In this document: piece by piece, positions 61,101-62,606 of the stretch
Position numbering within the stretch: the first letter of the stretch is position 1
How the letters are laid out: the number at the start of each line of letters is the position of its first letter
Assembly (NCBI GenBank): GCA_031841125.1
Contig: CM063107.1
Location: forward strand, 48,621,497-48,685,496
Direction of reading: 5' to 3'
Length of the DNA: 64,000 nucleotides
Origin: Acanthococcus lagerstroemiae
Lineage: Eukaryota > Arthropoda > Insecta > Hemiptera > Eriococcidae
Translations under genes and position numbers: made by a program
Notes under the pieces: generated by a model
Seen by the model: only the letters and a program-made list of their open reading frames with translations
Told to the model about the DNA's origin: nothing
Databases searched by the model: none

Positions 61101-62606
61101 AAGATGACCACGGTGATAGACACATTTTTCTTTTAAATCTTAATTTTACACAATAATATACGAATGCATAAGTCACACGTAACAAAAAAAACAACGGGAT
61201 TCGATATGCGGTCCGCATTGCTTTGATAAGAATATACAGTTTGACCATTAATTGCGACGAAAAAGTATTATAACTCCTGCTTTGTGATTGGTTGAAAAAG
61301 ATCCACGCCAAAAGACAAAAAATTTGAGAGACCATTTTCAAGGCTGGCCATACTGACTGTAAAAATAAGATAAAAGTAATATATTACGGAAATAGTAACT
61401 AGGGACAGCCATGCTGACGGACATTTTAGCATGTATTGACGTTGTGACCTAAGCACAATCATGGTGAAATGTTCTTCCAAAAGCTGAAAAAGGTGGAACA
61501 AGGCTCTGTTTATCACCCCACAAAAAATTGTTTCTGTAGCATTAATACCTTGTGAGATAACAGCTAGGAACTAACATATCAATACTTTGGAAGAATGACC
61601 CAGGTATAGATTATTCGTTTTTAATATTTTGTGTTTGATCTATTTTTTGTTATGGTTTGTAGGCTCGACGCGAGGAAAATGACTCGCCCAATAGTAGGAT
61701 TGCACATGTACCAGTCAACATTACTGTGCTCGATGAGAACGACAACAGTCCCATGTTTGTCAACCTTCCATACTACGCTGTCGTGTCGGTCGATGCTGAG
61801 AAAGGCACCGTTATTACAAAAGTACACGCATTGTTATATTATTTTACTTTTGTAAAACAGTTGTATCGGCTAAATTGCATCGGACTGGCCAAACTAGGAG
61901 CCTTCGACCTAGCCATCAAATCGTATGTTCCACTCCTATACCAACACTTCCTGACTAGCGAATTCATGAATTTCTAGCTCACTGAAGCAGTCCTTAGTGA
62001 TTTGTAGGTCAAAGTGGTCGGGGATCACCGAATAACCAACGTGACCAGTCCGACACTGCAGCTGAATGTACATTCTCAATCCAGTCGGTGTTGAATTGTA
62101 CAATTTTTCCTAATGTGGCGTCATTATAGGTACACGCTGTCGACCTGGACAAAGGTGAAAACGGAGAAGTACGATACGAGCTTATAAAGGGACATGGCGA
62201 GCTGTTCAAAGTAGATCGAAAATCTGGAGAAATTACTTTGAAACAGATGTTGGAAGGGCATAACAAAGAATATCAACTGACTATAGCCGCCTACGACGGA
62301 GGTCAGTGTTCTACAACTCCGAAATTGGTGAAAGTGATTATAATGCAGGTGGTTATGAAACACTTGTGATTTCTGTTTTAGGCATGAGTCCAAGCTCAAC
62401 TGAAGTGACTGTGAACGTGAAGGTAATTGACAAATCGATGCCGGTATTCGATAAACAATTTTATTCGGTTTCCGTCCCTGAAGATATAGAAATCAACTCG
62501 CACTTGTCGGTGTCCATAAAAGCGGAGTCGCCCCTATCGCGGAAACTGATCTACAGTATTTCCAGTGGAAACACGTTGGAGCAGTTCGCGATCGACTTCA
62601 ATACAG
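3076..62606 (+). CDS. kug: fat-like giant cadherin (FAT1-3 / kugelei type), internal part, 19 exons
   Basis: Seen: exons 3076-3182, 10202-10409, 14639-14700, 23455-23610, 28601-28702, 28892-29044, 47055-47268, 49616-49752, 49929-50170, 50261-50505, 55942-56131, 56617-56845, 56932-57184, 57764-57984, 58085-58278, 58723-58990, 61663-61821, 62130-62301 and 62382-62606 join in one frame (3,537 nt, no stop). They encode twelve cadherin repeats, the first and last incomplete, with DxNDN linkers, LDRE/LDYE motifs and AxDxD motifs. Known: FAT1-3 proteins are single-pass membrane proteins with about 34 cadherin repeats, then laminin-G and EGF modules. Drosophila kugelei acts in planar polarity and collective migration of the egg-chamber epithelium. 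Inferred: FAT1-3 rather than FAT4/Fat or Dachsous, because repeat order and the degenerate linkers fit FAT1 as I remember it. The 5' and 3' ends of the gene are outside the window. Confidence 0.9.
5515..5597. repeat. perfect-like inverted repeat, 32-nt arms, 19-nt loop
   Basis: Arms 5515-5546 and 5566-5597 pair along 32 positions with one G:U and one C:A. The core GGAAGAAGGGCCTTCGA is perfect. Total length is 83 nt, the size of a microRNA precursor, but it may equally be the core of a small MITE. No copy of the arm was noticed elsewhere in the window. Confidence 0.75.
5651..6454. repeat. three tandem ~290-nt units, GTTCTC-rich, inverted ends
   Basis: Units begin with GTGTTGGAAGAACG at 5651, about 5938 and about 6232. 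Each contains strings of TTCTCGTTC/TTCCCGTTC hexamer-like words and the shared CTCCTTACC and AATTGATGGTTTTA. The block closes with the inverted copy CGTTCTTCCAACAC at 6441-6454, so it may be a TIR element that amplified inside. The opposite strand reads as NERER-type low-complexity peptide, not a gene. Confidence 0.75.
7224..7906. mobile_element. TIR element, CAGGGT family, 5-bp target duplication
   Basis: Left end CAGGGTGTCTGCCGGTC at 7224, right end GACCCGGTGGACACCCTG ending at 7906, flanked by ATTGA at 7219-7223 and 7907-7911. Both subterminal regions carry AAGTCAAG/AAAAGTCA words. No transposase was seen, so it is a non-autonomous copy. Confidence 0.75.
8160..9525 (-). mobile_element. Jockey-like LINE, reverse transcriptase ORF2 relic
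   Basis: Read on the minus strand with at least three frameshifts: PKEVAQLIDGLEAKKAPGFD, FNAVLRLKYFPQHWKIANV, PKPGKPAELASSYRPISLL, PILSKMMERI, AGKPQDSILGSLLY (for GVPQGSILGP), the catalytic FADDTALIS, then YGSQLWG and RRLYRHPNTEAI before a stop at 8160-8162. Order and words fit the Jockey clade. QG of the RT loop has become QD, and frameshifts disrupt the frame, so it is inactive. It is a 5'-truncated copy inserted antisense to the host gene. Confidence 0.88.
10202..10409 (+). CDS. kug: fat-like cadherin exon 2 of window
   Basis: Ends repeat A with the calcium linker INVNDN and opens repeat B (EPVYYPHVSEW, ADDKDLENN, ITGGNTDNLFAID). It has 69 codons plus one base, entering in phase 0 and leaving in phase 1. 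The donor GTTCGT is weak: T replaces the usual A/G at +3. It is nevertheless the one that keeps frame, because its final G plus GC of exon 3 gives glycine and the sequence continues IIETTGRKLDRE. A GTATAT a few bases on would break the frame. Confidence 0.92.
10953..11195. mobile_element. short TIR element, CAGGGGCGAAACT ends (copy 1)
   Basis: Left end CAGGGGCGAAACTAGGG, right end near CAAATTTCGTTTCTG. The interior shares CCCCAATAATTTG and ATTTGTCGGCAAATTTT with copy 2 at 11882-12542. No coding capacity and no clean target duplication. Confidence 0.6.
11882..12542. mobile_element. short TIR element, CAGGGRCGAAACT ends (copy 2)
   Basis: Left end CAGGGACGAAACTATGG, right end AAGTTTCACCTCTG, same orientation as copy 1. 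It is longer than copy 1 because of an extra segment (about 12000-12340) containing an 85-codon frame of no recognised kind. A C/CA-rich run at 12477-12520 precedes the right end. Confidence 0.55.
12811..12923. repeat. inverted repeat, 24-nt arms (MITE-like)
   Basis: Arm GGGTCACCATTTTTGCTCAC (12811 on) pairs with GTGTGCCAAAATGGCGATCC (to 12923). The centre is CG-rich. A similar structure with ACTTAGTTGCCATTTTGATC and its complement lies at 42812-42942. Confidence 0.55.
13990..14165. repeat. short minisatellite, about 3-4 units, related to 36310-36645
   Basis: Units of roughly 55-60 nt carry GCGGTATTCCTAAAAAG and GTAGCGGT, e.g. at 14055 and 14108. Words such as GCGGTA, TACCGC and the AAG/TTTGGGG spacer resemble the minisatellite at 36310-36645 in the other orientation. 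Confidence 0.5.
14639..14700 (+). CDS. kug: fat-like cadherin exon 3 of window
   Basis: A short 62-nt exon within repeat B. Two bases complete a glycine, then 20 codons carry GRKLDRETVGEHILE with the calcium-binding LDRE motif. Acceptor TTTCAG, donor GTAAGT. The next exon follows in phase 0 as ITVSDNGSPP. A Jockey-like LINE fragment lies within about 10-15 nt downstream of the donor, so the intron side has been invaded almost to the splice site. Confidence 0.93.
14710..15090 (-). mobile_element. Jockey-like LINE, C-terminal ORF2 fragment
   Basis: The minus strand reads DKKREVLNLGFRQVYWIMDR, LTNKRLL, then LEPIWCYSIQLWGCTANSN, QMFQNKVLRTITGAAW and HPDLGIPTV. These are the last conserved blocks of Jockey-clade ORF2 (YWLIGRxSxL, KPIWTYGIQLWG, QRFQSKxLRxI, DLxIPTV). 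Frameshifts separate the blocks. Its 3' side ends within about 10 nt of the exon-3 splice donor. Confidence 0.85.
16088..16115. repeat. CT dinucleotide microsatellite
   Basis: About 14 uninterrupted CT units, followed by a few imperfect ones to about 16132. Confidence 0.9.
20924..21599 (+). mobile_element. pogo/Tigger-like DNA transposon remnant
   Basis: Ends CAGTCGATTCCGCTTAATT and its inverted copy AATTAAGCGGAATCGACTG, flanked by TA at 20922-20923 and 21600-21601. Inside, an ATG at 21181 opens 54 codons beginning MSRKRNDLTLQQRFEILNKI, which resembles the N-terminal CENP-B/pogo helix-turn-helix. The frame then shifts and ends at about 21345. Most of the transposase, including the DDE domain, is deleted. 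Known: pogo elements duplicate TA. Confidence 0.88.
22041..22329. mobile_element. hAT-like MITE, 8-bp target duplication
   Basis: Left end CAGGGTTTGAAAAGTG, right end CACTTTCAAACCCTG, flanked by identical GTTCCTGA at 22033-22040 and 22330-22337. The interior is purine-rich with many GAAAGT words. The 8-bp duplication fits hAT or P superfamilies; there is no coding capacity in 289 nt. Confidence 0.82.
23455..23610 (+). CDS. kug: fat-like cadherin exon 4 of window
   Basis: Closes repeat B with ITVSDNGSPP and the canonical linker DDANDNAPQF, and starts repeat C (FVFKIPETKHKE). It has 52 codons and is phase 0 at both ends. Acceptor TTTCTAG, donor GTAGAG (weak at +4). The flanking introns are 8.75 kb and 5.0 kb and are rich in transposon fragments. 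Confidence 0.94.
24885..25082. repeat. dispersed repeat, copy 1 of 2
   Basis: Shares CTTCACGAATCACA, ATTCTGAGTCAGATGAGCAG, ATTGAAAAGACTT and AATGAATC in the same order and orientation with 27648-27845. The two copies flank the inverted array block, so they could be old arms of one larger unit. Confidence 0.7.
25690..26960. repeat. ~46-nt repeat array in two opposed orientations (foldback-like)
   Basis: From 25690 to about 26265, degenerate units read GATGATTTCCGAAGAATTT, CATCGGAAATCTTCGG, AAAATCTCC. From about 26285 to 26960 the same unit runs on the other strand (GAAGATTTCCGATGAAATTC). A non-repeat spacer with TTGCCCCACTCATGCGATGG separates the arms. The flanks (25450-25680 and 27080-27215) are also imperfectly complementary. 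The unit is the same as in 43340-45340. Confidence 0.8.
27648..27845. repeat. dispersed repeat, copy 2 of 2
   Basis: Same order of words as copy 1: CTTCACGAATCACA, ATTCTGAATCAAATGAGCAG, a run of T with a few other bases, ATTGAAAAGACTT, AATGAATC. About 200 nt, no coding capacity. Confidence 0.7.
28601..28702 (+). CDS. kug: fat-like cadherin exon 5 of window
   Basis: A 34-codon exon in repeat C, phase 0 at both ends. The strand EALFR leads straight into VVAVDKD of exon 6. It contains potential N-glycosylation sites NTS, NIT and NIT. Acceptor CTTTCAG, donor GTAAGT. The N-terminal half (SAENEPNFETAPEN and on) is longer and more polar than in a typical cadherin repeat. The 189-nt intron behind it stays open in frame (see findings). 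Confidence 0.9.
28703..28891 (+). other. intron 5, frame-preserving and stop-free
   Basis: It is 189 nt, exactly 63 codons, with no stop in the frame of the flanking exons. Donor GTAAGT is strong, acceptor TTTAAG weak. If retained it would insert a peptide with a hydrophobic stretch (TMFVICFLLFG) into a beta strand of repeat C. Confidence 0.8.
28892..29044 (+). CDS. kug: fat-like cadherin exon 6 of window
   Basis: Fifty-one codons of repeat C, phase 0 at both ends: VVAVDKDVDENA (calcium DxD), ISGG, FSIHPDTGVV, then SFTAQEEYSIQ. The LDRE motif expected before the last strands is replaced by SDRSFTAQEEY. Acceptor TTTAAG is unusual (A before AG), donor GTAACT. An 18-kb intron, the longest in the window, follows. 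Confidence 0.93.
29650..29990. repeat. tandem repeat, three ~118-nt units
   Basis: Units share GTGAAGAACTTGAAAATTAG-like and AGCAGAGCGGGAAAAG-like words, then a GAT(T/C)CxxxAAAA segment. Unit phases fall at about 29690, 29811 and 29926. The copies are strongly diverged. Confidence 0.6.
30690..31262 (-). mobile_element. RTE-like LINE reverse transcriptase fragment
   Basis: The minus strand gives EQAGFHQNYFTIDHIFTIN, LHILFIDNEKAFDSVN, GVKQSGPLIPNLFNCIIEEI, then LSFADDVALFSDNIETL and KAGLKINTNKT. These are the consecutive palm blocks of RTE-like reverse transcriptases. The FADD catalytic pair is kept, but QGDPLSP has become QSGPLIP and stops interrupt the frame. It is probably the same family as the 3' end at 835-1260. 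Confidence 0.85.
31927..32866. mobile_element. TIR element with TA flanks (copy 1 of 2)
   Basis: Left end TGGGTCATTCTTCAAAAATT, right end the complement (TTTTGAAGAATAACCCA), with TA at 31925-31926 and 32867-32868. The interior has CCGAAGGACACATGAAAAAG, TGATGAACGTCTAT, an A-rich run and GTGATTGGTTGAAAAAG, all found in order at 60718-61602. No transposase was recognised. TA flanks suggest a Tc1/mariner-type insertion. Confidence 0.8.
33964..34363 (+). mobile_element. dispersed TIR-like element, plus orientation
   Basis: Ends GACGTACAGATGGGGG and GGTACGTCCC. Inside, a motif TTGAGAAAATTCAACAAGTC...CTTTGATACTTGAGAATTTT repeats about three times. The same arrangement occurs on the other strand at 42463-42760. 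It is non-coding. Confidence 0.65.
34504..34860. mobile_element. MITE-like TIR element
   Basis: Left end CCAGTACTAAGCACTAT at 34504-34520, right end ATAGCGCTTAGTACTGG at 34844-34860, one mismatch in 17. A second inverted pair inside (CGCAAATAG near 34527 and CTATTTGCG near 34683) suggests one element nested in another. No target duplication was recognised. Confidence 0.65.
36310..36645. repeat. 44-45-nt minisatellite, about 7 units
   Basis: Unit: GAGCGGTATTGCAGTACTC, AAATTACCGCTACCGCTTCC, AAA. GCGGTA starts fall at about 36353, 36398, 36442, 36486, 36530, 36575 and 36619, a spacing of 44-45. Each unit contains both GCGGTA and TACCGC, so it can fold on itself. It keeps a 106-codon frame by chance of composition. 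Confidence 0.9.
37207..37507. mobile_element. TIR element, CAGGGT family, 5-bp target duplication
   Basis: Left end CAGGGTGGCCAGTTTCTGG, right end AAAACTGGCCACCATG, flanked by TCAAG at 37202-37206 and 37508-37512. The interior repeats GGAAAAGTCAGGGAATTTT in both orientations' sense. It is 301 nt and non-coding; the cleanest member of its family here. Confidence 0.8.
40796..41975. mobile_element. hAT-like non-autonomous element
   Basis: Left end CAGGGGCGGAGACT, right end AAGTCTCCGCCCCTG. Flanks ATGCTGTG (40788-40795) and ATGCTAGG (41976-41983) look like a decayed 8-bp duplication (6 of 8). GCGACATG occurs near both ends. The interior (about 41090-41800) has short open frames of unknown kind but no recognisable transposase. 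Confidence 0.72.
42463..42760 (-). mobile_element. dispersed TIR-like element, minus orientation copy
   Basis: Reverse copy of 33964-34363: GGACGTACCGAAGAGTT at the left, AATTCCCAAGTATCAAAGTT and GACTTGTTGGATTTTCCCA inside, GGTACGTCT at the right. Shorter by about 100 nt because poly-pyrimidine stretches differ. Confidence 0.65.
42981..45523. mobile_element. foldback/Mutator-like element with internal repeat array
   Basis: Terminal inverted repeats of about 54 nt match at about 51 positions (starting CGCGTCGGTATTTCATG, containing CTTTCGGAAGAAAAAACCAG). The 11-nt TTCGAAATAGA lies directly outside both ends (42970-42980 and 45524-45534), a target duplication. The interior is mostly the ~46-nt array at 43340-45340. 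Known: Drosophila FB elements combine inverted repeats with internal short tandem repeats and 9-bp duplications, and Mutator-like elements make 8-11-bp ones. No transposase is present. Confidence 0.82.
43340..45340. repeat. higher-order array of ~46-nt units in ~310-350-nt blocks
   Basis: The monomer reads like GATGATTTCCGAAGAATTTC, ATCGGAAATCTTCGAG, AAAATC. Blocks are marked by TCCTTTGATTTCC at about 43631, 43958, 44276, 44588, 44899 and 45251, spacings 327, 318, 312, 311 and 352. Within a block the order of variants (AAGGAAAAATTTCCGATC, GGACATAATTGAG, CTTGGGAAATG) recurs. All units run the same way, unlike at 25690-26960. Confidence 0.88.
47055..47268 (+). CDS. kug: fat-like cadherin exon 7 of window
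   Basis: IRATDGGTPSKSNS ends repeat C. Its linker reads VVVLPIPDES and lacks DxNDN. Repeat D starts PLIKQPGQQVDVTESDSVG with ANDEDGD. It has 71 codons plus one base. A very long pyrimidine tract (about 47000-47053) precedes the TTTTTAG acceptor, making this a strong 3' splice site after an 18-kb intron. Donor GTACGT: its last A plus GC of exon 8 makes serine. Confidence 0.93.
47750..48670. repeat. inverted-repeat element, long imperfect arms
   Basis: The left arm contains GTTTACAGTGGAACAGA, GAGCAGAGC, ATTGACGACGTCAGA and ATAAAAAGGGCGCATAA. The right arm carries their complements from about 48540 to 48670, with an insertion between the first two blocks. A short hairpin (AAAGGGCACAT and ATGTGCCCTTT, about 48545-48574) sits at the inner edge of the right arm. 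No coding capacity. Confidence 0.65.
49106..49268. mobile_element. palindromic MITE, TA flanks
   Basis: ACGCTGGATTTACAC at the left and GTGTAAATCCAGCAT at the right, with TA outside each. The arms go on through AAGTTAT, AGCATGCTATTAACAAGTTA and the complement, so about 50 nt of each side pairs. The centre holds a second degenerate copy of the arm. About 163 nt in all. Confidence 0.82.
49616..49752 (+). CDS. kug: fat-like cadherin exon 8 of window
   Basis: Repeat D continued: GDPRAEFMIGDSGNVLL, LNWEVQQKYNLTIRVTDG, VHTVHTQ. It has two bases plus 45 codons and leaves in phase 0. Acceptor TTTCCAG, donor GTATAT. LNWE stands where LDRE or LDYE is usual, so one acidic calcium ligand is replaced by asparagine. 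NLT is a possible N-glycosylation site. Confidence 0.93.
49929..50170 (+). CDS. kug: fat-like cadherin exon 9 of window
   Basis: Ends repeat D and makes most of repeat E: VFLANVSESTPVG, LNATDQDHEQN, LDYQTGALSIAESLDR. The inter-repeat linker is VVSVNKFRPAF, with no DxND motif, whereas vertebrate FAT1 as I recall it has one here. It has 80 codons plus two bases. Acceptor TTTCAG, donor GTACAT. AG plus G of exon 10 makes arginine of the LDRES motif. Confidence 0.94.
50261..50505 (+). CDS. kug: fat-like cadherin exon 10 of window
   Basis: Completes LDRES, ends repeat E with MVKDEGTPSKRNYARVV and linker FDANDHAPEF, then opens repeat F: RVFETATVG, VFAVDKDHGDNA, ITYHIASG. One base, 81 codons, one base. 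Acceptor CTCGCAG, donor GTATGT. The intron before it is only 90 nt. The one after it is 5.4 kb and holds the nested Penelope-like relic. Confidence 0.95.
50601..50670 (+). repeat. tRNA-related SINE head (probable)
   Basis: GGATGGCGTAGCTGTAAGAA resembles a tRNA start with an A box and a paired D stem (GCTG...CAGC). GAGTTCGAATACC resembles a B box. CGTCC at the end pairs with GGATG. The anticodon loop lacks the usual T and the T stem does not pair, so it is not a working tRNA gene. The SINE body would run on to about 50900. Confidence 0.5.
51580..52060. repeat. TGCCA-rich dispersed repeat (copy 1 of 3)
   Basis: Contains CTAGCTCATTGCTATCTAAG, GGAAGTATTCCCATATTCTT, CGGCAGTATTTGCTTGGCAT and CTGGCAGTGACG. 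Similar ordered words occur at 59420-59690 and 60360-60690. No frame, no clear ends. It interrupts the Penelope-like relic. Confidence 0.65.
52317..53182. mobile_element. TIR element with internal GTGTCATGGTGGC copies
   Basis: Perfect 27-nt inverted ends (52317-52343 and 53156-53182) including TA at each tip, beginning AAGGTAAGGTCTGCCACC. The motif GCCACCATGACACA or its complement recurs inside at about 52503, 52527, 52549, 52599, 52630, 52783 and 52810. No transposase. Length 866 nt. It sits inside the Penelope-like relic and so is younger than it. Confidence 0.88.
53408..53704. mobile_element. hAT-like MITE, 8-bp target duplication
   Basis: Ends CAGAGGCGTATCT and AGATAGGTACGCCCCTG, flanked by identical CTTGGGAG at 53400-53407 and 53705-53712. 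297 nt, non-coding. It interrupts the endonuclease part of the Penelope-like relic. Confidence 0.88.
53980..54240. repeat. imperfect tandem repeats near the Penelope-like 3' end
   Basis: About three units of 80-100 nt with CACAGCxCTGCAGTAAC, CAGACACxTGACAAACCA and ATAGGAxGACAAGACAC words. It lies inside the relic's 3' region and may be part of its untranslated end. Confidence 0.5.
55942..56131 (+). CDS. kug: fat-like cadherin exon 11 of window
   Basis: Repeat F continued: GNIGNAFSIDETLGTLQ, AKELDINSMHYEYLLVVKATDMGKPP, then the degenerate linker VMADNAPPR. A similar MADN/IADN linker is what I recall in FAT1, which supports orthology by position. Two bases, 62 codons, two bases. Acceptor TTGCAG. 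The donor GTATTA is weak but keeps frame: AG plus G makes arginine, followed by FNRAE. Confidence 0.94.
56617..56845 (+). CDS. kug: fat-like cadherin exon 12 of window
   Basis: Repeat G: VSSELFENEPPG, MFEITDGNSDDMFEVNP, LDYEYNRMYNLSITATNM. One base plus 76 codons, leaving in phase 0. Acceptor TCGTAG, donor GTACGA. This repeat has no clear AxDxD motif after ENEPPG (it reads YLEARSTSS), so calcium binding at its top is probably incomplete, as I recall for the matching FAT1 repeat. Confidence 0.94.
56932..57184 (+). CDS. kug: fat-like cadherin exon 13 of window
   Basis: Ends repeat G (NVVVHVLDRNDNAPQF, canonical) and forms most of repeat H: YKGYISEAAPVGS, LPLVLKAHDDDFELNA, LLQYEIVE. It has 84 codons plus one base. 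The 86-nt intron before it is one of the shortest here. Acceptor CTATAG, donor GTACAG. Its final G plus GT of exon 14 makes glycine. Confidence 0.95.
57764..57984 (+). CDS. kug: fat-like cadherin exon 14 of window
   Basis: Repeat H continued: VIRTVVTLDYEQMSELEFHV, VSDLGKPKLTSE, linker VIDVNDCPPVF. Repeat I then starts SEYNATVIVPTYNN, which has no glutamate in the usual xEx position. Two bases plus 73 codons, phase 0 end. Acceptor TTGTAG, donor GTGGGA (weak, no A at +3). The cysteine in NDCPP also occurs in FAT1 as I recall it. Confidence 0.95.
58085..58278 (+). CDS. kug: fat-like cadherin exon 15 of window
   Basis: Repeat I continued: LNATDRDSKNLTKLSYSIV, DGNNGDTYSIVPETGL, HKLKVTVTDGLYTTD. 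It has 64 codons plus two bases. The intron in front is 100 nt. Acceptor GTGACAG, donor GTACGT. AG plus C of exon 16 makes serine. NAT and NLT are possible N-glycosylation sites. Confidence 0.94.
58723..58990 (+). CDS. kug: fat-like cadherin exon 16 of window
   Basis: FVNVKWMKSED is a linker without DxNDN. Repeat J follows: YTGVVQENKTK, VVVVNVIGSALNEN in place of the AxDxD motif, FSILNPTAYFTI, TTGRPFDRETQEYHQLIV. One base plus 89 codons. Acceptor TTTCCAG, donor GTCAGT. The pattern FDRE preceded by RPTSG-type residues is typical of this FAT repeat. A 2.7-kb intron follows. Confidence 0.94.
59420..59690. repeat. TGCCA-rich dispersed repeat (copy 2 of 3)
   Basis: Shares GCCAGCTCATTGCTATTTAT, CCATTGCCAACTCACGG, GAGCGCTGC and GGCAATGTTACTAGCAGATC with copies 1 and 3. 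No coding capacity. Confidence 0.6.
60360..60690. repeat. TGCCA-rich dispersed repeat (copy 3 of 3)
   Basis: Contains GCAGTATTCCCATATTTTTC, AGCAGTATTTGTCGGGCATC and CTGGCAGTGATG, closest to copy 1. It ends next to the TIR element at 60718. Confidence 0.65.
60718..61602. mobile_element. TIR element (copy 2 of 2, see 31927-32866)
   Basis: Left end TGGATCATTCTTCAAAAATG, right end TGGAAGAATGACCCA. The interior repeats copy 1 in order: CATGCCGAAGGACAAATGAA, TGATGAACGTCTATC, GGGATTCGATATGCGGTCCG, GTGATTGGTTGAAAAAG and TGCTGACGGACATTTTAGCA. An extra segment around 60845-60905 is missing from copy 1. No target duplication is left. Confidence 0.8.
61663..61821 (+). CDS. kug: fat-like cadherin exon 17 of window
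   Basis: Ends repeat J (VNITVLDENDNSPMF, canonical) and opens repeat K with FVNLPYYAVVSVDAEKG, one of the strongest FAT1-3 signatures in the window. It has 53 codons, phase 0 at both ends. Acceptor TTTGTAG, donor GTACAC (weak). The true exon stops at ITK: reading on would reach a stop in the intron and lose VHAVDLDKG of exon 18. Confidence 0.95.
61822..62381 (+). other. introns 17 and 18 (308 and 80 nt)
   Basis: 61822-62129 has no recognisable element. 62302-62381 is 80 nt, so its retention would shift the frame although short stretches are open. Confidence 0.85.
62130..62301 (+). CDS. kug: fat-like cadherin exon 18 of window
   Basis: Repeat K continued: VHAVDLDKGENGEVRYELI, KGHGELFKVDRKSGEI, KEYQLTIAAYDGG. 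It has 57 codons plus one base. Acceptor ATTATAG, donor GTCAGT. Its last G joins GC of exon 19 as glycine. An 80-nt intron follows, the shortest in the window. Confidence 0.95.
62382..62606 (+). CDS. kug: fat-like cadherin exon 19 of window (last seen)
   Basis: Ends repeat K with the degenerate linker KVIDKSMPVF and begins repeat L: FYSVSVPEDIEINS, LIYSISSGNTLEQFAIDFNTG. Two bases, 74 codons, one base. Acceptor GTTTTAG, donor GTAAGG. The gene clearly goes on, because repeat L is half finished and leaves in phase 1. The remaining 1.4 kb holds no obvious next exon. Confidence 0.94.

Larger units (their letters stand above)
58991..61662 (+). other. intron 16
   Basis: A 2.7-kb intron built mainly from two TGCCA-rich repeat copies (59420-59690, 60360-60690) and a copy of the TIR element also found at 31927-32866. 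58991-59380 and 59700-60320 hold nothing I recognise. Confidence 0.7.
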
